DNA of 64,000 nucleotides from Paenibacillus tengchongensis (GCF_008973665.1 NZ_WACP01000012.1:124001-188000), one strand, 5' to 3'. Positions 51,205 through 61,301 are shown, counted from the stretch's first letter. Numbers and translations: made by a program. The notes: generated by a model not told the origin, from the sequence alone.

Positions 51205-52110
51205 CTAGAAAATCCGGTATTTAGCGAAACGGTACGCCAGATAATAACCGAGGCCGATGAATACGAAGGATACCACGGATTTAATGAGCCCGAGCGCGGT
51301 GGATACCGAATACTGGGCGTCCTGCATGCCGATGCGGTAAATCATCGTATCCAGAATGTCGCCGGATTCATAGACCAGCGGGTTGTACAGGTTGAAGACC
51401 TGGTCAAATCCGCCGTTCAGTACATTGCCGAGACTGAGGGTCAGCATCAGAATCATAATCGGCCGGATACCGGGCAGCGTAATATGCCAGGTCTGCTTCC
51501 AGCGGCCCGCGCCGTCGATGACAGCGGCTTCATAGAGTGATGTGTCGATGCTGGTCAGTGCGGCCAGATAAATGATCGTCCCGAAGCCGAATTCCTTCCA
51601 TTGGTCGGTAATGACCAGCACGTAAGGGAACCAGCTGTTCTCGGCGAGGAACTGGATCGGCTGCATGCCGAACGCTTTAAGCACCATGTTGACGAGGCCG
51701 CTGCTTGGCGACAATACGTCGACAATAATTCCGGCCAGGATGACCCAGGAGAAAAAATGCGGCATATAGATAACCGTCTGAATCGTCCGCTTAAACCCGC
51801 CCACCCGCACCTCGTTCAAGAGCAATGCGGCGATGACCGGCACGGTCAGTCCGGCAATGATTTTCATGACTGAGATAAATACGGTGTTCCATACGACCTG
51901 CTTGAAGCCGGGAATATCGAATAAATAATGAAAGTTCTCCAGGCCCGACCAGTTCATCTGCTTAAACCCCGCGATCGGGGAGAAATCCTGAAAGGCAATA
52001 ATGAGGCCCGCCATCGGGATATAGCTGAAAATAATGACCAGCACAAGCGCCGGCAGAATCATCAAATGCAGCGGAATGTTGCGTAAGAATTGCTTCGGTT
52101 TAAAATGCAT
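51205..52110 (-). CDS. carbohydrate ABC transporter permease (LplB/YteP-like)
   Basis: Membrane permease of 301 residues. The N-terminal helix (LMILPALVLVIIFSYIPMAGLIIAF) and DFSPIAGFKQMNWSGLENFHYLF are typical of the LplB/YteP group; the EAA-type loop reads EAAVIDGAGRWKQTWHITLPGIRP. The ATG at 52110 follows AAGGAGGAG; the frame extends to 52215 without support. It lies 17 bp from the second permease gene. Confidence 0.93.
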   Translation of the reverse strand: MHFKPKQFLRNIPLHLMILPALVLVIIFSYIPMAGLIIAFQDFSPIAGFKQMNWSGLENFHYLFDIPGFKQVVWNTVFISVMKIIAGLTVPVIAALLLNEVRVGGFKRTIQTVIYMPHFFSWVILAGIIVDVLSPSSGLVNMVLKAFGMQPIQFLAENSWFPYVLVITDQWKEFGFGTIIYLAALTSIDTSLYEAAVIDGAGRWKQTWHITLPGIRPIMILMLTLSLGNVLNGGFDQVFNLYNPLVYESGDILDTMIYRIGMQDAQYSVSTALGLIKSVVSFVFIGLGYYLAYRFAKYRIF

Positions 52111-52227
52111 CGGCTGTCTCCTCCTTGTATCCTGATTATAGAACAGCGCTTTTTGGCCTTTATAGTGGAGCCTGTTGACATCGGGTATCTTCTGTTGACT
52201 TTGCGGGGATCTCATCCCATAAAAAGA

Positions 52228-52258
52228 GACCGTCCAGCCGTATTCCGGCCGGACAGTC
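52228..52258 (-). terminator. terminator or attenuator between the binding-protein and permease genes
   Basis: A 13-bp stem with two G-U pairs in the RNA (GACTGTCCGGCCG / CGGCTGGACGGTC on the minus strand), loop GAATA, followed by TCTTTTTATGG. It starts 13 bp after the binding-protein stop. Partial read-through would give more binding protein than permease. Confidence 0.8.
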
Positions 52259-52271
52259 CCGTTTACTCCCG

Positions 52272-53966
52272 CTACTGGTTCGCCTTGACTACTTCATTGA
52301 CTTCCTGCGTGATCTGATCCCCGCCGAGCTTCTTCCAGTCCTCCACGAACTTGTCGAAGGCATCGACCGGCAGGCTGCCGTAGATAATCTTTATAAAAGT
52401 CTCCTGTCGCAGCTTGTCGAGCGTAGCCGACTTGCTGTTCATTGTCTTGGTCGGCGCATAGATGAATTCGTTCATGACGATCAGATCGTTGTCACGGTAG
52501 TATTTGATAATCCCCTGCGAGCTGAGCGGCCCAAAAATACGTTCCATATTCCATTTATCGAGATTTCCGGAACGGTAATCCATAATATCGTCATAGAACA
52601 GCTTGGCTTCGAGGCCCATCTTGGACGTGTCGCCGGAATTGATGGCGGCTTCGACTTCTTCCTGGGCTTTCACGTTCTTGTTCGCCGGAAGGTTCGATAC
52701 CACTGCATTCTGGAAGCCGAGACCGGTAAGACCAGTGTTGTATTTGGCGCGTTCCGCATCAGCCGATTCGCCGAACATTTTCTCCGCCTGGAAGTTGAGC
52801 AGCTTGACCAGCGCTTCCGGATGCTCATAGCCCTTGCGGACCGCGTAGATGCCTCCAAGGCCGAGATGGTTCTGCGTCTTCGCCGGCTGGTCGTCGATCG
52901 ATTGCACCGGATAAGGCACCCAGTTGACGCTCTGATCCTGCTTGATCATGCCCATGACCTGGAACGGCGCCCATTGCGGCAGGAACATAATGCCCGCTTT
53001 GCCTGCGTTGACAGCTTCTACTCCCTTAGCGAAATCCTTGACCCCGAATTCCGGATCAAGTACACCCTCTTTGTACAGGCGCTGCAGTTCCGCGAGTCCT
53101 TCCTTCACTTCCGGCTGGATCGTACCGTTCACAATCTCTCCGGCATCGTTCTTGATCCAGGTCTCCAGATAGGCATGGTAGCCCAGCAGGAACGCGTTGA
53201 TCGGCAGGTCCTTGTTCATCATAATGCCGTAGGTATCCTGTTTGCCGTTGCCGTCCGGGTCCTTGAAGGTAAAATCTTCGGCGATCTTGATGATATCCTG
53301 CATCGATTTCGGCTCCGCGAGCCCCAGCTTATTCAGCCAGTCTTTGCGGATCCAGATCATGTCCGAGGAATCCAGCGAGCCCGGGAAGCTTGCAATCGCA
53401 TAAAGCTTGCCGCCCTTGGTTACCGGCTTCAGCCCGGCGCCGTCTTCTTCGGCGTAGAAGCTTTTCACCAGATCAGAGGCATATTTATCGAATGCTTCGG
53501 TCAAATCCTCCAGCATTCCTGCCTCGTGCAGCTGTTCAAACTGCACCATATCGACTTTGAGCAGGTCCGGCAAATCGCCGCTGGCCATCGTTACATTCAT
53601 TTTGTCCCTGTAGTTGGCATCGGCAACGATCCAGTCGTAAGTAACTTCAATGCCGAGCTCGTCCTTATACCCTCTGGTCCAAACATTGTTGGCATGTGTG
53701 TCGCCTTCCGCCAGCGTCTCTTTGCCGGTCTCATTCATCGTCGAGCGCAGCTTGATCGGCGGGTCGTATTTGCCCAGCGGGTCCGCCGGCGCATCCGATG
53801 GAGTGCTTGTGGCCGCCGCATTGGCCGCCGCCGTATTCTCCGCGCTTTCCTTGCTGCCGTTGCCGGCGTTATTGCCTGCATTGTTGCCGCCGGAGCAGCC
53901 GGTAAACACTAAAGATAATGAAAGGACTGCAGCCCAAAGGGGCAGTGTTGTTCTCTTATTCCACAT
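52272..53966 (-). CDS. extracellular solute-binding lipoprotein (LipO/YtcQ-like)
   Basis: Lipoprotein of 564 residues, the long type typical of LplA/YtcQ transporters. The signal peptide ends in VFTGC, followed by an Asn/Gly/Ala-rich tether, then the binding domain. IRKDWLNKLGLAEPKSMQDIIKIAEDFTFKDPDGNGKQDTYGI is characteristic of the group. Ligand is probably an oligosaccharide; the sequence does not tell which. A cre-like CcpA box lies upstream. Confidence 0.92.
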   Translation of the reverse strand: MWNKRTTLPLWAAVLSLSLVFTGCSGGNNAGNNAGNGSKESAENTAAANAAATSTPSDAPADPLGKYDPPIKLRSTMNETGKETLAEGDTHANNVWTRGYKDELGIEVTYDWIVADANYRDKMNVTMASGDLPDLLKVDMVQFEQLHEAGMLEDLTEAFDKYASDLVKSFYAEEDGAGLKPVTKGGKLYAIASFPGSLDSSDMIWIRKDWLNKLGLAEPKSMQDIIKIAEDFTFKDPDGNGKQDTYGIMMNKDLPINAFLLGYHAYLETWIKNDAGEIVNGTIQPEVKEGLAELQRLYKEGVLDPEFGVKDFAKGVEAVNAGKAGIMFLPQWAPFQVMGMIKQDQSVNWVPYPVQSIDDQPAKTQNHLGLGGIYAVRKGYEHPEALVKLLNFQAEKMFGESADAERAKYNTGLTGLGFQNAVVSNLPANKNVKAQEEVEAAINSGDTSKMGLEAKLFYDDIMDYRSGNLDKWNMERIFGPLSSQGIIKYYRDNDLIVMNEFIYAPTKTMNSKSATLDKLRQETFIKIIYGSLPVDAFDKFVEDWKKLGGDQITQEVNEVVKANQ

Positions 53967-54029
53967 CTGATGAACCTCCCTTGTTTTCTACATCCTTATT
54001 GTATAAAGAAAGCGCTGACAGATGCGAGT

Positions 54030-54043
54030 GGAATGCGTTTACA
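54030..54043 (-). promoter_or_regulatory. possible CcpA (cre) box upstream of the LipO-like gene
   Basis: On the minus strand TGTAAACGCATTCC matches the cre consensus TGNAANCGNWNNCW at all fixed positions but the last. It lies about 64 bp upstream of the start codon, which suits catabolite repression. No clear -35/-10 pair was assigned. Confidence 0.5.
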
Positions 54044-54095
54044 TTCTGTATCTTTCCTTTACCTTTATCCGATTTGATTTAGCAAATACAAAAAA

Positions 54096-54140
54096 AACAG
54101 ATTACCCCAGCCGCTGCACGCGGTTTAGAGGTAATCTGTT
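54096..54140 (-). terminator. intrinsic terminator after the YcdB/SLH gene
   Basis: AACAGATTACC pairs with GGTAATCTGTT (11 bp), with a small inner stem CCGC / GCGG. On the minus strand a run of T residues (TTTTTGTATTTG) follows. It lies 40 bp after the stop codon. Confidence 0.85.
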
Positions 54141-54179
54141 GAGTGCGTAAATTGCCGCGGGGCTCCCCCCGGCTGCGGC

Positions 54180-56552
54180 TTATTGCATGCCGATCGCCTG
54201 ATCAATCTGGCCCTGCAGCTCGGCCATCTTCATAAGGATTACGGCGGCATCCGCCCGGGTCACGGTCTTCTGCGGCTGGAAGGCTCCGCCTTCGCCCTGC
54301 AGCAGGCCAAGCTTGAGCGCAAGGGCCACCGCTCCTTTATTCTTGATGGCGGCGCTGTCGCTGAAGCCCTCAACGGCGGAATCATGCTGCAGGAAAGCCG
54401 CCAGCTTATCATATTTCAGGGCAGCGGCCAGATAATACGCCAGACCGTCACGGGTCAGCTTCTGTTCGGTCTGTAGGACCGCATCGCCGTCAATCCAGCC
54501 CAGCTGGACCGCATATTTTACCACATTATAATCCTCGTCATCGGGAGCGACACCGGCAACTGCCTTCTCCTCGGATCCGGAATACGTGGAGTAATACGGC
54601 ACCGCTGCTTTCACCGCCAGATTAAGCCAGTCGCCCACGGTAATTTCCTGCTCCGGATGGATCTTGCCCTCCCCGTCCGGTACAAGCACTCCGAACTTAA
54701 CCAGTTCGGTCAGTTGCTTCTCTGCAGGATGACCCTTGAGATCGGCCACCTCCCCCGGCTTCACCGTTCCCTGCACTGTCTTATAGGTTGCGACCCACTG
54801 ACCTGTGGCCGCATCCAGTACGCTGTAAGGCTCAGCCTCGTTCTCCGGCTCCAAAGCATACACCAGCTTAACCTCCGGCTTAAGGTACGTGGCCGAACTG
54901 AAGTAGCCGCCATAAGTTGCATATTTCAATTGCACCAAATAATTGTCCAGATAAGTTTGCCGCGCCGCCTCTTTGGTCACTGCCGGCTGTGCATTAATAG
55001 AAGCAGGCAGCTCTAAATCGGCTCTGCCTACTGCATAATACGTTATCAAATTACCGTATACATCCATGGACAGCTGTATGTTGGTGTCACTTACAGGAAT
55101 CCCCTGATAATTGCGGACGAATTGATAGCTGTAGCCCTGATCGTCCGGAAGCACACTGTTCTCTTCTCCATTCCAGGCCAGCTTCAGATTGCCACTCGCA
55201 TTGTCATAAAGAACATCTATCAAGGCCAGTGCCCGCTGCTTGGCCGCTGCCGGGGTCAGCTTCTTCGCGCCGGAGGCCGGCTTCGTTTGACTCTGTTCCG
55301 TGCCGAACTGCTCCTGCTGATATTGTGTAATTTCCCCTGTAATGGCATTGACTTCAGCATAGGTGCGTGCCGGGAAGCCGCCCGGATTGTAGTTTGCAGT
55401 GTTCTGCCAGGTCAGCGACCAGGTCTTGCCTCCCGGGTCGTTGTAGCTGTTGCTGAGCACCTGCCCGGTCAGCTTGCGCTCCGCCGGGATACTGGCCACC
55501 TTCTGTACCGCAGCTGCCGCTTGCCCAGCCGTCAGTTCCTTCCCTCCGCTTGCCTTCTGAAAAGGCGTTTTGCTCTTGGGCACCGCTTCATATGCGAAAG
55601 CCGCAGCTGCCGCTTCCTTGCCGTCACTGCTGATCCGCTTGCCGTTCACGGCGCTGATATCGCTGAGTGAGTTCTGGGAAGGCCGCCAGCCGAGGATCCA
55701 GCGCTCTACTTTGCTGGCATTATAGATAGGAATATAGGCCAGTTCCACTGCGAAATCCTTGGACAAAATTTGTTCCGCCGCCTCTTTGGAGATGGAAGGC
55801 TTAGGCGAAGGGTACACAGCATCGATATAAGGCTTGGTGAACGAAAGAATCTCACCATCGCCGCTTACGCTGACCGATACCTGATCCCGGTTGGACGGCA
55901 ATCCGTTCTTCAGTACGGAGAATATGTAATAGTATCGGATCGGGCCGAACAGTGCGCTGTCGGCACCCAATATCTGCTCATCCGTAATCTTGAAATCCCC
56001 GCTCTTCAGCGAAGGCGCTGCCTTTAGAACGAAGGCGCTGGCGATCTTCTCGCCCTCCTCCCTGCTGATCTTGGGCGGATAATATCCCTTGGCCTGCTCC
56101 AGCAGCGGAGAGGAGAGATAGGTATTTACAAGGTCCCCGCTGACCGCATCGACTTCACTGGAAAAGCTGTAGCCGGTGTTCCCGTAATTCAGCGACCAGT
56201 TAATGGTCCAGACCAGCTGGTTCTCATTCACCGGATAGCTGTTGGTATTGCCCAGCTGAACACCGCTTACCGTGGCGTCCTTGAGCTTGGGAAACAGCTC
56301 CCGCAGCCTGGCTACAGCCTGCTCCTGCGTGATCTTGGCCTTGCTGGCGGCATCCGCGGAAACGGCCGTGGCGCTGCTGTAAGCCTGGGAAGCTGCAGCC
56401 GTTCCCGGGCCGGACGTCACCGTAACGCTTTCGCTGACGACCGAATCAGCGGCCGCAGGCCCTGCGGGGAGCAGCAGCGGCAAAGACATGGCCGCAACCA
56501 GCGCGGCTTTCATCGGACGGCGCAGGACAAACTTGCCGTTAAAATAACTCAA
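54180..56552 (-). CDS. surface protein with YcdB/YcdC-type repeats and S-layer-homology domains
   Basis: Exported protein of 790 residues. A signal peptide (ALVAAMSLPLLLPAGPAAADS) is followed by two long YcdB/YcdC-like regions built from PepSY-type strands (for example ITQEQAVARLRELFPKLKD, LVWTINWSLNYGNTGYSFSSEVDAVSGDLV, and again LTPAAAKQRALALIDVLY). The end carries S-layer-homology motifs (LKGHPAEKQLTELVKFGVL; FSDSAAIKNKGAVALALKLGLLQGEGGAFQPQKTVTRADAAVILMKM), which attach proteins to cell-wall pyruvylated polymer. Start codon TTG after AGGAGATGATACT. Function may be protease inhibition or wall-linked signalling; not established. Confidence 0.85.
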   Translation of the reverse strand: MSYFNGKFVLRRPMKAALVAAMSLPLLLPAGPAAADSVVSESVTVTSGPGTAAASQAYSSATAVSADAASKAKITQEQAVARLRELFPKLKDATVSGVQLGNTNSYPVNENQLVWTINWSLNYGNTGYSFSSEVDAVSGDLVNTYLSSPLLEQAKGYYPPKISREEGEKIASAFVLKAAPSLKSGDFKITDEQILGADSALFGPIRYYYIFSVLKNGLPSNRDQVSVSVSGDGEILSFTKPYIDAVYPSPKPSISKEAAEQILSKDFAVELAYIPIYNASKVERWILGWRPSQNSLSDISAVNGKRISSDGKEAAAAAFAYEAVPKSKTPFQKASGGKELTAGQAAAAVQKVASIPAERKLTGQVLSNSYNDPGGKTWSLTWQNTANYNPGGFPARTYAEVNAITGEITQYQQEQFGTEQSQTKPASGAKKLTPAAAKQRALALIDVLYDNASGNLKLAWNGEENSVLPDDQGYSYQFVRNYQGIPVSDTNIQLSMDVYGNLITYYAVGRADLELPASINAQPAVTKEAARQTYLDNYLVQLKYATYGGYFSSATYLKPEVKLVYALEPENEAEPYSVLDAATGQWVATYKTVQGTVKPGEVADLKGHPAEKQLTELVKFGVLVPDGEGKIHPEQEITVGDWLNLAVKAAVPYYSTYSGSEEKAVAGVAPDDEDYNVVKYAVQLGWIDGDAVLQTEQKLTRDGLAYYLAAALKYDKLAAFLQHDSAVEGFSDSAAIKNKGAVALALKLGLLQGEGGAFQPQKTVTRADAAVILMKMAELQGQIDQAIGMQ

Positions 56553-56719
56553 AGTATCATCTCCTAGGTAAAATTTGATGGTATTGGGAATGTTACGGAA
56601 GAACCTGGATGAGGTTTCGCAGCTTTATAGACATTGAGCCCCAATTTATTATATTTTCATTTGCATTTATTTACCAAATATTAATTATTGCAGGGAAAAC
56701 CCCACAGAGTTCAACTTAT

Positions 56720-56906
56720 ATAGTTTGATTTTGGCACACTAATTTAGCCGTTTATACGGAATTGCACCATCTAATTCGATTATCGCATCTTAATTTGGAC
56801 GATATGGGCGTATTCACTGATTTTCGTTCCTATTAAGTAGCGGATATCCAACTAGATTTGCGGTAAGCTCCATACAGGTGAAATTAGATAGCGATTGTCC
56901 AACTAT
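56720..56906 (+). repeat. dispersed intergenic repeat block, copy B
   Basis: Related to the block at 11907-12095 in the same orientation. Shared motifs are ATAGTTTGATT, GCACACTAAT, TCGATTATC, and two copies of a unit ending in CCAACTA about 50 bp apart. The gap 56553-56993 holds this block, and near its right end (56929-56970) a 10-bp inverted repeat AAGGGTGCCC / GGGCACCCTT that could be a weak terminator for the minus-strand permease gene. Confidence 0.7.
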
Positions 56907-56993
56907 ATAAGGTTCCTTCCCACAGTAAAGGGTGCCCCTGCCGAAATTCCCGGCCAAATGGGCACCCTTACGAAGCTACTATTTACAGCTCGC

Positions 56994-57986
56994 CTATTCC
57001 CCGGCGATGCCGGAACGTTCGACGCTCTCCACGAAGTGGCGCTGCACGAACAGATACAGAATCAGGATCGGCAGTATCGTCAGAATACAGCCGGCCATCA
57101 CCTGGTTCAGCCCGGTCGGCGCCATGCCGATGGAGCCGGAGGTCATCTGCGACATCGTCTCCGCCGCCTGGTTGTTCGTGCCATAGAACATCGCCAGACG
57201 CTGCGACAAATTGTAGAAATTCGGCGTCGTCAGGAAGGTGTTCGGCTCGAAGCTGTCGTTCCAGTGCCAGACCACCGAGAAGAGGAAGACCGTCAGCATC
57301 GCCGGCTTGGCCAGCGGAAACATGATCTGCCAGTAGGTTCTGAACGGTCCTGCGCCGTCGATCCGTGCCGCTTCCTCCAGCACATTCGGCATTCTGCGGT
57401 AGAACTGGATGAAGATCAGCACAAAGAGCGCACCCTTCAGGCCGTGGCCGAACATGGATGGAACCACGAACGGCAGATGCGTATTGATCCAGCCGAGATC
57501 GCTGAAGAACAAATACAGCGGAACCACAATCGTCTGCGGCGGCACCAGAAAGGTAAACAGCAGCAGGACAAAACAAAACGTGTAGCCCGGAAAACGGTAT
57601 CTGGCAAAGCCGTAGCCGACCAGCGAGCAGCTGATAATCTGCAGCACCGCACTCCCGAAGGAGATGATCGCGCTGTTGGCGAAGCCGCCCCAGAAATTAA
57701 GCGACCGCCAGGCCAGAGAATAATTATGGAAGCTGATCGCTTTGGGAATCCACTGCACCGTGGCATCCGCCACATCCTGGGCTTGCATCATGGACTTGGA
57801 TAACATATACAGCAGCGGATACAGGAAGACAAAGGTCAGGCTGAGAATCACCAGATAGTAAAAAGCAATGTTGATTACCTGCAGCGTCCGTTTGGCGATC
57901 CGGTCCAGCCCGCCGTTTTTCTTCAGACGTCCGGACACGGCTTCGAGCGAGACGGCCCGGGCCGGTCTTACGCTTTCTTTAAGCAC
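56994..57986 (-). CDS. carbohydrate ABC transporter permease (MalG-like)
   Basis: Membrane permease of 330 residues with six helices after an N-terminal extension of about 30 residues. YYLVILSLTFVFLYPLLYMLSKSMM is the first helix and EAARIDGAGPFRTYWQIMFPLAKPA the EAA-type loop. It lies 2 bp after the MalF-like permease gene and is the last gene of the right-edge operon. A second MalG-like permease sits at the other end of the same operon. Confidence 0.92.
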   Translation of the reverse strand: MLKESVRPARAVSLEAVSGRLKKNGGLDRIAKRTLQVINIAFYYLVILSLTFVFLYPLLYMLSKSMMQAQDVADATVQWIPKAISFHNYSLAWRSLNFWGGFANSAIISFGSAVLQIISCSLVGYGFARYRFPGYTFCFVLLLFTFLVPPQTIVVPLYLFFSDLGWINTHLPFVVPSMFGHGLKGALFVLIFIQFYRRMPNVLEEAARIDGAGPFRTYWQIMFPLAKPAMLTVFLFSVVWHWNDSFEPNTFLTTPNFYNLSQRLAMFYGTNNQAAETMSQMTSGSIGMAPTGLNQVMAGCILTILPILILYLFVQRHFVESVERSGIAGE

Positions 57987-57988
57987 GT

Positions 57989-58864
57989 CTACTTCCTCCC
58001 TTCGGTGGTACTGAGCGATTTACGGAACAGCAGGAACACCAGACCGAGGATCAGGAAGATGATGACAAAATAAATCCAGCCCATCGCCGAACCGTAACCG
58101 AAATCATTGGTCTTGAACACCACATTCAGAATATGGGTCATCATCTGGTTATCCGCCTTCGTGAAGGAGCTGACGATGCTGAACAGTGTGTTCACCAGCA
58201 TCATCGGCATAATCATCGGGAAGGTGATTTTCCAGAAGCTCTCCCAAGCCGTCGCCCCGTCGCATTTGGCCGCTTCATACAGCGTAACGGATATCGTCTG
58301 CAGGCCGGCCAGGAAGATCAGAATCTGAACCCCCGAATCCCACATTACGAGCGTCAGCGACTCCGCATATTGCAGCAGAGTTTCCAGCAGATCACCGGGG
58401 ATGAACGCATTCAGCTTGTTGTACAGATTCTCGTTGTAAAAGATCGGCAGATTCGCTGCACCCTGGTCCATCAGCTTGCTGAGAATCGCCCCGGAAGCAA
58501 TGATGACCGGCAGGAAGAAGATGCCGCGGAAAAAGGTTTTGCCCACCAGCTTGCGGTTGAGCAGGATCGCGCAAAACAGCGAGAAGATCAGAATCAGCGG
58601 CACCTGGGTCAGCATGGAGACCATGGTATCCTTCAGCAGCGGCAGGAAATTGACATCGGTCGTAAACGCCGCACGGTAGTGATCGCCCCCGACAAAGGAG
58701 GCGATCAGACCGTGTTGGCTGACCTGCAGCTTATGAAAAGAATAGTACAGCGAGCGGCCCAGTGGAATCGCCATAAACAGCAGGAAGCCGATCAGCCACA
58801 GGGAGATAAAGGAATAGCCTTCAATATAATAGCGCGCACGCATCGACAACTTTGATTTTTTCAC
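57989..58864 (-). CDS. carbohydrate ABC transporter permease (MalF-like)
   Basis: Membrane permease of 291 residues. FISLWLIGFLLFMAIPLGRSLYYSF is the first helix; the EAA-type loop reads EAAKCDGATAWESFWKITFPMIMP. It follows the DUF5696 gene by 1 bp and precedes the MalG-like permease gene, so all three are surely co-transcribed. Confidence 0.92.
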   Translation of the reverse strand: MKKSKLSMRARYYIEGYSFISLWLIGFLLFMAIPLGRSLYYSFHKLQVSQHGLIASFVGGDHYRAAFTTDVNFLPLLKDTMVSMLTQVPLILIFSLFCAILLNRKLVGKTFFRGIFFLPVIIASGAILSKLMDQGAANLPIFYNENLYNKLNAFIPGDLLETLLQYAESLTLVMWDSGVQILIFLAGLQTISVTLYEAAKCDGATAWESFWKITFPMIMPMMLVNTLFSIVSSFTKADNQMMTHILNVVFKTNDFGYGSAMGWIYFVIIFLILGLVFLLFRKSLSTTEGRK

Positions 58865-58865
58865 T

Positions 58866-61286
58866 TTATCTTCCTCCTGTCACCGCATACCCGAAGGCTT
58901 CTACATGCTGTCCGGCCGCGTTCACGGGATGATCGTTGTAGTTGGTGATGACACTCACGCCGCCTTCGTATGTGGTCCGGAACACCTGCGCGGCCAGCTC
59001 TTCGTGATTGGTCATTTGCCGGCCTGCCACCCCGTCATACAGCGCTTTGAGCTCCAGATAAGTTTGGGCGGAAGGCTCCAGCCAATCCTCCACACTGGAG
59101 GTGAACAGCCCGTTCTCAAGCGTCCGCTGCAGGTCGCTGGTCGGGGCATAGGTCAGCTTGTAGCTTGGCAGCGCCCCGTACTCCAGCGCGCGCAGCAGCT
59201 GCTTCCGCGAATCGTCGAACAGATTGACCGGGGCGGAAGTATAAGGCACCAGGCCATGCACCGCCAATTGATAGAACGGGATCGCACGGTCGGTATAGAC
59301 GAAGCCGCTGTAATCAAGCGGCACCTGGTCGATACGGTCCACATGTCCCAAGGTGTAGGCATAGCCGTAATCCACGGCCGTGCCCAGATTTTCGGTCCGG
59401 TATTGCTCCAGCGCGCCGGTATATGTCTCCTGCGTCTTGCGCCGGTCGCTCTGCGAATCATTGTCTTCATCTGAATACAGCAGGCTGCCGAAATACTCGA
59501 ACTGGACTCCGGAAACCCCCAGCTTCCGGTAGCTGTCCAGCTCCGCCGCCGTACGTTTCGCGATGACCTCCGGTTTCAGCAGATAGAAATAGTTATCCGT
59601 GTTCCAGCCGGTGGAGAGATAGTAGATGTACTGCTTCAGCACCTCGCGGTTAATGCCGCGTACCGCCTCCTTGCCCGCTTTGACTCCCTTGCTGTCCTGG
59701 TAGGGCTTTACGTAATTGGCTTTCAGGTAGAGGCTCACGCCTTTCTGAGCGGCATAGTCCTGCAGCTCCTGCAGCCCCTTGCCCCCTCCCAGATGCTTAT
59801 CTGCAGGGAAATGGTCCGGCTGGTTGCCGTACAGGCCATCCTTCGACCAGCCTGCCACCGTAATTTCCAATGCAGTAACACCCTTCGCATTATAACGGTC
59901 GATGATTTCTCTGATTTGCTCAAACGTAGTCATCTCAATGAAGGTGGAGCCGATAATTTCATCGCGGGAAACGCCGCCCAGCACTTCAAGATACAGCGGC
60001 ACCGCCGCTGGAGCAGTTGCCTGAACCTGCTTCTCCGCGAGCAGAAACTCGCGGTATTCCTTGGCCATGCCCACATAATCCGCATTCTCGCCCTGCAGCA
60101 GCACGTAGCGCACCGTGCGTGCACTGTCAATCATCTCCCCCTGATAGTAGGGAATCTGTCCGGAGGTCCCGACGAAGATGACATCATCCTTGCGCAGCGT
60201 GAATTCGCAGGACGCCCGGTAGAGCGGGATCGCACGGATGCCGGACGGCACACCGTTGATCTTGGCGTCGGTGTCACCTTCGGTGACGATCGCCAGATAG
60301 CCGGTGCCATCGTGATACATGCCGAACACCGGCAGCGCGATATTCTTCTTCAGCGGCGCAGCCTTTTGCCAATAGCTGTCGCTGATTTCATGGTTCTGCT
60401 TGATGAAAGTCTCATCCCCGCCGTAAATGTACTCGGAATACCCCTTCAGATATGCCGGGTGATCCGGACGGAACTCCAGCAATGCACCCGAGCCGTCGGG
60501 CAGCATCATCGCCCCCTGCTCATCCTCCCGGGCGGCATGGAAGAACGGCAGCACTTCCAGGCTGGTGAACTTCGCATTGCCCGTCTCTTTCAAATATTCC
60601 CGGGGAATGGAAGCCTCGAAGCCGTTCTCGGTCAACCGGTACTCAATGGCGAAGCTAAGCTGCAGGCTGGCAAAGGCAAACTCTGCCCGGACCACATCCG
60701 GCTCCATCGTCACTTTGACGCTGGAGTCCTCATCCTTGAGCGGATAAATCTGCGTAATGTCAGCGCCCTGGGTATATCTGGCATATACCGGCGCAGCCGT
60801 GTACTTAATATTGTTCGGCATGGCCGTCTTCTCCAGCTGCGGAGCGCCCAGCCATTCAGCACCGGTTGCTTTATCGGTAATTCTGACGTTGCCCGTCTGC
60901 TCATTCACATAGAGGATGAAGCTGCTGTTCTCCAGCGCTTTCGTCCCCGGCGTTACCGGCAGCAGCTCCGGCGCCGCCGCAGCGGTCACCGCAGCCGTAC
61001 CGGATGCCGCATCCGCAGCTGCAGGCTCTGCGCCAGTTGCCCGCTCCGGCGCTTCGGCAACAGCCGGTGACGCCGCTTCCGCCTGCTCCGGCGCAGTGGC
61101 GGCAGCCCCGGCTTCCGCCTGCGGTGCTTCCGCTTCGCCGCTTCCGCCAGCCGCCGCAGGCTGCACCGCGGAGGACCCGCCGGGCGCCTCAGTGGCGGAG
61201 CCCTGCAGCGGCCGTATGCTGACGGCCACCGTCAATAACAACAGGATGATGATCAGGCTGCCGCGCAGCTTTTTGTTTATTCTCAT
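58866..61286 (-). CDS. DUF5696 domain-containing exported protein
   Basis: Large protein of 806 residues. An N-terminal hydrophobic segment (LIIILLLLTVAVSI) suggests export or anchoring, followed by about 75 residues of Ala/Glu/Pro/Gly-rich tether. The body has sugar-hydrolase-like features: YRLTENGFEASIPREYL, MMLPDGSGALLEFRPDHPAYLKGYSEYIYGG, then a barrel-like stretch LEITVAGWSKDGLYGNQPDHFPADKHLGGGKGLQELQDYA and VSGVQFEYFGSLLYSDED. These look like a glycoside-hydrolase-type TIM barrel, but no tested activity is known to me. The permease gene begins 1 bp downstream, so the protein may process the ligand of this transporter. Confidence 0.78.
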   Translation of the reverse strand: MRINKKLRGSLIIILLLLTVAVSIRPLQGSATEAPGGSSAVQPAAAGGSGEAEAPQAEAGAAATAPEQAEAASPAVAEAPERATGAEPAAADAASGTAAVTAAAAPELLPVTPGTKALENSSFILYVNEQTGNVRITDKATGAEWLGAPQLEKTAMPNNIKYTAAPVYARYTQGADITQIYPLKDEDSSVKVTMEPDVVRAEFAFASLQLSFAIEYRLTENGFEASIPREYLKETGNAKFTSLEVLPFFHAAREDEQGAMMLPDGSGALLEFRPDHPAYLKGYSEYIYGGDETFIKQNHEISDSYWQKAAPLKKNIALPVFGMYHDGTGYLAIVTEGDTDAKINGVPSGIRAIPLYRASCEFTLRKDDVIFVGTSGQIPYYQGEMIDSARTVRYVLLQGENADYVGMAKEYREFLLAEKQVQATAPAAVPLYLEVLGGVSRDEIIGSTFIEMTTFEQIREIIDRYNAKGVTALEITVAGWSKDGLYGNQPDHFPADKHLGGGKGLQELQDYAAQKGVSLYLKANYVKPYQDSKGVKAGKEAVRGINREVLKQYIYYLSTGWNTDNYFYLLKPEVIAKRTAAELDSYRKLGVSGVQFEYFGSLLYSDEDNDSQSDRRKTQETYTGALEQYRTENLGTAVDYGYAYTLGHVDRIDQVPLDYSGFVYTDRAIPFYQLAVHGLVPYTSAPVNLFDDSRKQLLRALEYGALPSYKLTYAPTSDLQRTLENGLFTSSVEDWLEPSAQTYLELKALYDGVAGRQMTNHEELAAQVFRTTYEGGVSVITNYNDHPVNAAGQHVEAFGYAVTGGR

Positions 61287-61301
61287 TGTGCTCTCCCCTC
61301 C

